Below, one piece after another: positions 7,133-11,827 of a stretch of 11,827 bases of DNA. The DNA is from RBC101 sp052387735. Lineage in GTDB: Bacteria; Gemmatimonadota; Gemmatimonadetes; Gemmatimonadales; Gemmatimonadaceae. The first letter of the stretch is position 1, and each line of letters opens with the position of its first letter. The translations under genes and the position numbers were made by a program. The stretch is taken from positions 1 through 11,827 of the forward strand of contig JBQTIW010000137.1 of assembly GCA_052387735.1 (NCBI GenBank). The letters run 5' to 3'. The notes below the pieces were generated by a model. The model did no database searches and had not been told where the DNA came from. It was given only the letters and a program-made list of their open reading frames with translations.

Positions 7133-7161
7133 TTGTTCAGGGCGACTAAGCGACGTAATTT
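7133..7161 (+). promoter_or_regulatory. Weak candidate promoter upstream of the inositol-lipid genes
   Basis: TTGTTC (7133-7138) and TAATTT (7156-7161) are 17 nt apart in an unusually AT-richer patch. Each matches consensus at only 3/6. If real, transcription would begin about 60 nt before ATG 7226, and the in-frame TTG at 7133 would be excluded as the start. Confidence 0.22.
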
Positions 7162-7225
7162 CACGGACTTCGTTCGCCCCCACCCAGCGTCGGCGGTCTG
7201 CGCGCTGATCCTCGAACCTCCATCC

Positions 7226-7948
7226 ATGGTCGCAACCTGGGAAGCCATCAAGCGCGGCTATCTGCGCCTTATTGCCCCGGTCGCTGACTGGATGGTCGCT
7301 CGTCGGATCAGTCCGAACGCCATCACCACCGTCGGCACCCTCTGCTCAATGACCGCTGGGGTCATCTACGCGACCGGGCATATTTCGGTCGCAGGGTGGG
7401 TATTGGGTGTGACCGCGATCTTCGACGTGCTCGACGGGACGGTCGCCCGGCGAACCGGGCGCTCGACGGTTTTCGGCGCCTTCTACGATTCCACGCTCGA
7501 CCGGGTTGCGGATGGAGCGGTGCTCGGCGGGCTCATTGTTTTTTTCGCGCGCAACGAGGTGCACCAAGGCGTGCCGGGATGGACCGCCACACCGATGGTC
7601 GGCGTGTTGTTGATGGGGATCATCGGGACCTTCCTCACGTCGTATACGCGCGCACGTGCCGAGAGTCTCGGCATCGACGCCAAGGTCGGCATCCTGCAAC
7701 GACCCGAGCGTGTCGTGCTGCTCTCAGCGCCGCAAGCCTTCTTTGGGCTCGCCCTCCATGGCTGGGTGCTCATCTCCATCTGCATCCTGCTGGCGCTCAC
7801 GGCGTGGATCACCGCGGTGCAGCGCATCCGATTCGTCTACCGGGTAACGCGCAGCGTCCCGGAAGGCATTGCCGACGCCGCGCGATCAGCCGGCTCAGAT
7901 GCCGCGCCGGCAAGTCCCGGTAGCGCGGCGACCTCTCTTTCTCGCTAG
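7226..7948 (+). CDS. CDP-alcohol phosphatidyltransferase, probable phosphatidylinositol-phosphate synthase
   Basis: A 240-residue multi-span membrane enzyme that joins a phosphatidyl group from CDP-diacylglycerol to an alcohol phosphate. The family motif DG-x2-AR-x8-G-x3-D-x3-D is complete (D70, G71, A74, R75, G84, D88, D92); its aspartates bind the metal and CDP. Hydrophobic helices lie at about 33-65, 95-107, 122-140 and 165-197. SYTRARAESLGI (139-150) and LQRPERVVLL (157-166) resemble the acceptor-site segments of actinobacterial phosphatidylinositol-phosphate synthase (PgsA1), and the next gene makes inositol phosphate, so inositol 3-phosphate is the likely acceptor. PgsA-type glycerophosphate transfer is the alternative. 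ATG 7226 lacks a Shine-Dalgarno sequence. An in-frame TTG at 7133 with GGAG upstream would add 31 residues not expected in the family. The C-terminal 30 residues are an Ala/Ser-rich tail. Confidence 0.85.
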   Translation: MVATWEAIKRGYLRLIAPVADWMVARRISPNAITTVGTLCSMTAGVIYATGHISVAGWVLGVTAIFDVLDGTVARRTGRSTVFGAFYDSTLDRVADGAVLGGLIVFFARNEVHQGVPGWTATPMVGVLLMGIIGTFLTSYTRARAESLGIDAKVGILQRPERVVLLSAPQAFFGLALHGWVLISICILLALTAWITAVQRIRFVYRVTRSVPEGIADAARSAGSDAAPASPGSAATSLSR

Positions 7949-7976
7949 TCCGCTCTTCCTCCGGAGTCTTCGTATC

Positions 7977-9314
7977 GTGCAGGGATCGAACTTCCCCCCA
8001 CCACGTGTCAGTCTTCGCCCGGCCTCGGGCAAACTCGGAATTCTCACTCCGGGCCTCGGGGCGGTCGCTACCACCTTCATCGCCGGCGTCGAGAGCATCA
8101 GGCGGGGGAAATCGAAACCGATCGGCTCGCTCACGCAGATGGCGACGATCCGTCTCGGCAAGCGAACGGAGGGTCGCTCGCCCCTGATCAAGGACTTCGT
8201 ACCGCTCTCGGGGCTCGAGGACATCGTCTTCGGCGCCTGGGATCCGATTCCCGACGACGCGTATACGGCGGCGTTGAAGGCTGGGGTTCTGGAGAGCCGG
8301 GACCTGGAGCCGCTGGCCGGTTTTCTCCGGGGCATCGTGCCGATGCCGGCCGTGTTCGACTCGACGTATGTCACGCGCCTGACGAACACCACGAACGTCA
8401 AGAAAGGTGCAACGAAACGAGATCTGGCCGAACAGCTGCGCCAGGACATTCGCGACTTCAAGTCGACGTCCGGGGCGGATCGCTGTGTCGCGGTGTGGTG
8501 CGCGTCAACCGAGACGTTCATCAAGCCGGGACCCGCGCACGCAAGCATTGCCCAATTCGAAAGGGCGATGGCCGAGAACGACGAGGCGATTGCGCCGTCG
8601 ATGCTATATGCGTGGGCCTGCATCATGGAGGGCGTTCCGTACTGCAATGGTGCGCCGAACCTGGCCGTGGATACGACAGCGCTCATCCAGCTCGCCAATG
8701 ACAGGGGCGTGCCGATTTCCGGCAAGGACTTCAAGACCGGCCAGACGTGGATGAAGACGGTCATCGCGCCGGGACTCAAGGCGCGGATGCTCGGTCTCGC
8801 CGGCTGGTATTCGACGAACATTCTGGGGAACCGCGACGGCGAGGTGCTTGACGATCCCGCCTCGTTCAAGACCAAGGAAGAGTCCAAGCTCTCGGTGTTG
8901 CACACGATTCTGCAGCCGGAGATCTACCCGGACCTGTATCGTGACTTTTCACATGTCGTCCGCATCAACTACTACCCGCCACGGGGCGACAACAAGGAAG
9001 GCTGGGACAACATCGATATCGTCGGCTGGATGGGATATCCGATGCAGATCAAGGTGAACTTCCTCTGCCGCGATTCGATTCTCGCCGCGCCGATCGTCCT
9101 CGATCTGGCGTTGTTTTCCGACTTTGCCATGCGCGCGGGCATGAAGGGGATTCAGGAATGGCTGTCCTTCTACTACAAGAGCCCAATGGCGGCCCCCGGT
9201 CTGCAGCCGGAACACGACCTGTTCATCCAGCAGACGAAGCTCAAGAACACACTGCGACACCTGATGGGGGAGGAGCAAATCACGCATCTTGGCCTGGAGT
9301 ACTACGCGTCGTGA
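7977..9314 (+). CDS. ino1: Inositol-3-phosphate synthase (myo-inositol-1-phosphate synthase)
   Basis: A 445-residue cytoplasmic NAD-dependent enzyme that turns glucose-6-phosphate into inositol 3-phosphate. The N-terminal Rossmann loop GILTPGLGAVATT is at 21-33. The catalytic region has GKDFKTGQTWMKT (249-261, family form SGDDxKSGQTK), WYSTNILGNRDG (277-288) and NFLCRDSILAAPIVLDL (361-377), matching the family's EDSLLATPLMLDL block. The length is close to other bacterial members of the longer type. GTG 7977 is chosen because GGAG lies 10 nt upstream and the frame just before it is Arg/Leu-rich. The frame opens as far back as 7869, which would overlap the previous gene by 80 bp. A gap of 28 bp follows the phosphatidyltransferase, so both were probably made from one transcript as consecutive steps of inositol-lipid synthesis. 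The stop overlaps the next start as GTGA. Confidence 0.93.
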   Translation: MQGSNFPPPRVSLRPASGKLGILTPGLGAVATTFIAGVESIRRGKSKPIGSLTQMATIRLGKRTEGRSPLIKDFVPLSGLEDIVFGAWDPIPDDAYTAALKAGVLESRDLEPLAGFLRGIVPMPAVFDSTYVTRLTNTTNVKKGATKRDLAEQLRQDIRDFKSTSGADRCVAVWCASTETFIKPGPAHASIAQFERAMAENDEAIAPSMLYAWACIMEGVPYCNGAPNLAVDTTALIQLANDRGVPISGKDFKTGQTWMKTVIAPGLKARMLGLAGWYSTNILGNRDGEVLDDPASFKTKEESKLSVLHTILQPEIYPDLYRDFSHVVRINYYPPRGDNKEGWDNIDIVGWMGYPMQIKVNFLCRDSILAAPIVLDLALFSDFAMRAGMKGIQEWLSFYYKSPMAAPGLQPEHDLFIQQTKLKNTLRHLMGEEQITHLGLEYYAS

Positions 9315-9745
9315 GGACTGGCCGCGCGTTGGTGCTCATCGCGGCGGGGGCACTGGCCGCGTGCGGACCCACGGGTCCCGCGCCGCACCAGCGCATGTAC
9401 ACCGATGACCTCGCGATTCAGGTCTGGCTGAATCCCGTACCACCACGCGCCCTCGAGCAGATCCAGTTCCGCATGGTCGTGCGCGATAAGAAGACGGGTG
9501 AGCCGGTGGAAGGCGGCGAAGGACAGATCTTCGCTACCAACGAGGACCGCAAGAACATCGACAACGGCTTCACGAAGGCGCCCGAGCTCGGGACATACTA
9601 CACGAAGCTGGTGTTCGTCACGGCCGGCACATGGGCGGTGGGGCTGCGGTTCCGTCGCGACTCCACCAAGGCCCTGCAGCGGGTGAACGACTGGATGCAG
9701 GAAGTCTATCCCGAGGCCACTCCGAGCGAGGACGCGAAGAAGTAA
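9311..9745 (+). CDS. Putative lipoprotein, possibly YtkA-like domain
   Basis: A 144-residue exported protein. The GTG at 9311 overlaps the inositol-phosphate synthase stop by 3 nt (GTGA), with GGAG 11 nt upstream. The leader VRTGRALVLIAAGALAAC ends in a canonical LAAC lipobox, so Cys18 is probably lipidated. The mature part runs DLAIQVWLNPVPPRALEQIQ, then VVRDKKTGEPVEGGEGQIFA and GTYYTKLVFVTAGTWAVGLRF. This alternation of strand-like segments recalls the immunoglobulin-like YtkA/FixH-type domains, but I see no metal-binding His set and would not press the match. The C-terminus is charged and helical. Function is unknown. The tight coupling to inositol-lipid genes suggests an envelope role by context only. 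Confidence 0.75.
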   Translation: MRTGRALVLIAAGALAACGPTGPAPHQRMYTDDLAIQVWLNPVPPRALEQIQFRMVVRDKKTGEPVEGGEGQIFATNEDRKNIDNGFTKAPELGTYYTKLVFVTAGTWAVGLRFRRDSTKALQRVNDWMQEVYPEATPSEDAKK

Positions 9746-9751
9746 CTCGTT

Positions 9752-10063
9752 ATGCGACATTTTTACCGCACGCACCTCACGCCGGCCGAGGTCATGGATC
9801 TGGCCGACACGTTCTTTGCTCAGCTGGGACTCACGACGGTGACGTCGGCTCCGCGCTCGAGGGTATATCAGGGCGTCGTCGGCGCGCCCGAGCTTCCGTC
9901 GCGGATGCAGCTCGACGTGCGCGCCGAGGGTGGTCACTACACGTTCGTCGAGGTCACGACCGACCAGATCGGCGAGAGCCGGCTCGATCGGAACGTGAAG
10001 CGATTCTTCGTCGCACTGCATCGCCAGGACGATCCGCAGCACGCGCTCGAGGCAGCTTACTGA
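9752..10063 (+). CDS. Conserved-looking hypothetical protein, 103 residues
   Basis: I do not recognise this protein. It starts at ATG 9752, 6 bp after the lipoprotein stop, with only a weak GAAG-type site, and its TGA overlaps the E1 alpha ATG as TGATG. It has no signal peptide or membrane helix, so it is probably cytoplasmic. The sequence predicts an amphipathic N-terminal helix (LTPAEVMDLADTFFAQLGL, 9-27), several strands (about 28-70, including MQLDVRAEGGHYTFVEVTTD), and a C-terminal helical charged part (RNVKRFFVALHRQD). That alpha-beta arrangement would suit a small ligand- or partner-binding protein. Its overlap with both neighbours and the absence of frame defects support a real gene. 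Confidence 0.7.
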   Translation: MRHFYRTHLTPAEVMDLADTFFAQLGLTTVTSAPRSRVYQGVVGAPELPSRMQLDVRAEGGHYTFVEVTTDQIGESRLDRNVKRFFVALHRQDDPQHALEAAY

Positions 10064-11244
10064 TGGGGGGCAAGCGGGACGCGGGAGGCGGGAGACGGGA
10101 GGCGACCCGTCCCGCCTCTGATCGGCGTCGGACCAACGGGTCCGCCGCCGCGGTCGCCCGACCGTCGGACGCGCTGTCGCGAGAGCAGAAGCTCGAGCTG
10201 TACTACTGGATGCGGCTCACGCGCACGCTGGAGGAACGGCTCGTCGCCCTGTACCGGCAGACCAAGGTGGTGGGAGGCCTGTTCCGCTCGTTAGGCCAGG
10301 AGGCCGACGCGGTTGGCAGCTGCTTCGCGCTGGAGCGCCGCGACGTCATGTCACCGCTCATCCGGAACATGGGTGCGATGCTGGTAAAGGGCGCCACACC
10401 GCTCGAGATTCTCCGGCAGTACATGGCCAAGGGCGATTCACCCACACGGGGGCGCGAGCTCAACATTCACTTTGGCGATCTCGATCGCGGCTTCATCGGC
10501 CAGATCTCTCCGTTAGGCGATATGGTGCCGGTCATGGCCGGCGTCACGCTGACGTTCCGCATGCGCGGCGAGGACCGCGTGGGGCTCGTCTACGTTGGCG
10601 ATGGCGCCACCTCCACGGGGGCCTTCCACGAAGGCATCAATTTCGCCGCGGTCCAGCGCTGTCCCCTTGTAGTGATCGTCGAGAGCAACGAATACGCGTA
10701 CTCGACGCCCACCTCCAAGCAAACCGCCGCCAAACACATGATCGACAAGGCCCCCGGGTACGGCGTGCCCGGCCTTCAAGCCGACGGGAATGACGTGCTC
10801 GCGGTGTATGACGTGACCAAAGCCGCGGTGGACCGCGCCCGCGCCGGAGAAGGCGTGACGCTGGTCGAGCTCATCACCTACCGCCGGAAGGGACACGCCG
10901 AGCACGACAATCAGTCCTACGTCCCGGAAGGCGAAATCGAATGGTGGGCGGCGAACAACGATCCGCTTGATCGGTTTCAGAACGTGCTCACCACGCAGCT
11001 GGGCTTCACCGCCGCGGACATCGTGGCGATCGATGAGCGCGCTCGCCGGGACGTGGACGAGGCCACGGAAATCGCCGAAGCGTCCCCCTCTCCCGAGCCG
11101 CTGGATGGACTCACCGGGGTATACGCCGACCCGCCGACCGAGAGCCCACTCTGGTTCCGGGAGGGCACCACGGCGGCCGTCGAGAAGAATGAGCGCGCCG
11201 AAGGCTGGGGCACCTGGAGCACGAGATCCGGGGAGCCAGGGTGA
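10063..11244 (+). CDS. 2-oxoacid dehydrogenase E1 component, alpha subunit (pyruvate or branched-chain type)
   Basis: A 393-residue thiamine-diphosphate enzyme subunit that decarboxylates a 2-oxoacid and, with E1 beta, passes the acyl group to lipoyl-E2. The conserved domain starts at about residue 36 (SDALSREQKLELYYWMRLTR). GLFRSLGQEADAVG (72-85) and GRELNIHFG (130-138) line the substrate channel. The ThDP/Mg motif runs from GDGATSTGAFHEG (179-191) to ESNEYAYSTPTSKQ (207-220), with Ser-Asn where Asn-Asn is usual. YRRKGHAEHDN (273-283) is the His-loop. The NFAA and STPTSKQ segments recall branched-chain E1 alpha, so I do not assign pdhA. ATG 10063 overlaps the previous stop, with GAGG 10 nt upstream. 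No other ATG, GTG or TTG is in frame before residue 50, so the Gly/Arg-rich residues 1-35, encoded by a 7-bp repeat and hairpin, appear to be translated. The last 40 residues are a non-conserved tail. Confidence 0.92.
   Translation: MGGKRDAGGGRREATRPASDRRRTNGSAAAVARPSDALSREQKLELYYWMRLTRTLEERLVALYRQTKVVGGLFRSLGQEADAVGSCFALERRDVMSPLIRNMGAMLVKGATPLEILRQYMAKGDSPTRGRELNIHFGDLDRGFIGQISPLGDMVPVMAGVTLTFRMRGEDRVGLVYVGDGATSTGAFHEGINFAAVQRCPLVVIVESNEYAYSTPTSKQTAAKHMIDKAPGYGVPGLQADGNDVLAVYDVTKAAVDRARAGEGVTLVELITYRRKGHAEHDNQSYVPEGEIEWWAANNDPLDRFQNVLTTQLGFTAADIVAIDERARRDVDEATEIAEASPSPEPLDGLTGVYADPPTESPLWFREGTTAAVEKNERAEGWGTWSTRSGEPG
10076..10103 (+). repeat. Four tandem 7-bp GGGAnnC units (G-quadruplex-type motif)
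   Basis: GGGACGC, GGGAGGC, GGGAGAC and GGGAGGC follow each other without a gap. They begin 11 nt after the E1 alpha start codon and are preceded by a run of six G (10065-10070). G-triplets separated by 4-nt spacers fit the standard G-quadruplex pattern on the mRNA-like strand. Because 7 is not a multiple of 3, gain or loss of a unit would shift the frame. Confidence 0.85.
10085..10118. repeat. GC-rich hairpin in the first codons of E1 alpha
   Basis: GAGGCGGGA (10085-10093) is perfectly complementary to TCCCGCCTC (10110-10118). Inside, CGGG (10096-10099) pairs with CCCG (10106-10109), leaving a two-base GA bulge and a 6-nt loop. The stem shares its left side with the 7-bp repeats. No T-run follows, so it is not an intrinsic terminator. 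Confidence 0.8.
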
Positions 11245-11827
11245 TGGCCGAGGTCACCTACCTCGAGGCGCTCCGGCAAGCGCTCTTTGACGAGATGGAA
11301 CGCGACCCGAGTGTCTTTTGCATCGGCGAAGACATTGGCGCGTATGGTGGCGCGTTTAAGGTGACCGAAGGTCTCCTCGCCAGGTACGGTGAAGCGCGAG
11401 TGATCGATTCCCCCATCTCGGAGATCGGCATCGTGGGCGCGGCCGCGGGGGCGGCGCACATGGGGATGCGTCCGGTGGTCGAGATGCAGTTCATCGATTT
11501 CGTCGCCAACGCATACGACATCCTCACCAACTACGTGGCGACGGCCCGGTATCGCGCATTCCTGCCCTGCCCGATGGTCGTGCGCGGACCCAGCGGCGGC
11601 TACGTGCGCGGCGGCCCCTTTCACTCCCAGAATCCGGAAGCCGGCTTCATTCATACTCCGGGCCTCAAAGTCGTGTATCCTGCCACGGCCGAAGACGCCT
11701 ACGGCCTGATGAAGGCGGCGATTCGTGATGACGACTGCGTGCTGATGTTCGAGCACAAGTATCTGTATCGTCGCATCAAGGGCGTGCTCCCACAGAACGA
11801 CGGCGTCGTCCCCATCGGCAAGGCGCG
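11244..11827 (+). CDS. 2-oxoacid dehydrogenase E1 component, beta subunit (partial, C-terminus off the right edge)
   Basis: ATG 11244 overlaps the E1 alpha stop as TGATG, with GGGAG about 9 nt upstream. The frame is open to the window end (194 complete codons of an expected 320-340). It shows the usual E1 beta order: TYLEALRQALFDEMERDPSV, IGEDIGAYGGAFKVTEGL, then DSPISEIGIVGAAAGAAHMG with the Glu that activates the ThDP aminopyrimidine. VEMQFIDFVANAYDIL, RGPSGG, GPFHSQNPEAGFIHTPGLKV and VLMFEHKYLYRR follow. It forms the alpha2beta2 E1 heterotetramer with the preceding gene product, and tight overlap suits equal synthesis. FEHKYLYRRIKG fits both pyruvate and branched-chain types. An E2 gene is expected downstream, outside this window. 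Confidence 0.93.
   Translation, partial: MAEVTYLEALRQALFDEMERDPSVFCIGEDIGAYGGAFKVTEGLLARYGEARVIDSPISEIGIVGAAAGAAHMGMRPVVEMQFIDFVANAYDILTNYVATARYRAFLPCPMVVRGPSGGYVRGGPFHSQNPEAGFIHTPGLKVVYPATAEDAYGLMKAAIRDDDCVLMFEHKYLYRRIKGVLPQNDGVVPIGKA

Noticed and set aside
7869..7976. N-terminal extension of inositol-phosphate synthase into the previous gene
   Set aside because: It would overlap the phosphatidyltransferase by 80 bp and add Arg/Pro/Leu-rich sequence before the Rossmann strand. GTG 7977 has a Shine-Dalgarno sequence.
1..11827. tRNA, rRNA, CRISPR, insertion sequence, phage or defence genes
   Set aside because: I looked for repeats with regular spacing, transposase or integrase motifs and RNA-like folds, and saw none beyond the short repeats listed.

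Overview
The window is GC-rich, densely coding DNA from a bacterial chromosome. I see no RNA gene, CRISPR array, transposase or phage gene. The mix of a NagB-LmbE fusion, an SSS-family symporter, bacterial inositol-phospholipid enzymes and lipoboxed lipoproteins would fit a Gemmatimonadota- or Bacteroidota-like lineage. The GC richness makes Gemmatimonadota my preferred guess, but this is inference and not a demonstrated placement.

Left block, minus strand, read from 6655 down to 1. A lipoprotein-type serine hydrolase of the beta-lactamase fold (AmiE/YfeW-like) comes first. After a 155-bp gap with a weak promoter candidate there is a tight five-gene run: an A-type Fe-S carrier, a fused glucosamine-6-phosphate deaminase/LmbE deacetylase, a sodium:solute symporter, a BadF-type amino-sugar kinase, and a DedA membrane protein that runs off the left edge. 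The central three fit together as import, phosphorylation and (possibly) deacetylation plus deamination of GlcNAc or a related amino sugar to fructose-6-phosphate. With the hydrolase beside them, they look like cell-wall amino-sugar or muropeptide salvage.

Right block, plus strand, 6794 to the right edge. A small putative lipoprotein is followed by a run with short gaps or overlaps: a CDP-alcohol phosphatidyltransferase resembling phosphatidylinositol-phosphate synthase, inositol-3-phosphate synthase, a second lipoprotein, an unrecognised 103-residue protein, and the E1 alpha and (partial) E1 beta subunits of a 2-oxoacid dehydrogenase. The first two enzymes make inositol phosphate and attach it to CDP-diacylglycerol, so they point to inositol phospholipid synthesis.

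The structures the genes do not explain are: a perfect 12-bp inverted repeat inside the N-terminal extension of the NagB fusion; four 7-bp GGGAnnC units that overlap a strong hairpin inside the first codons of E1 alpha; and an 8-mer, GCCTAACG/CGTTAGGC, found six times exactly plus one near match, which accounts for most of the TTA leucine codons I could find. The window holds no obviously new defence or mobile system.
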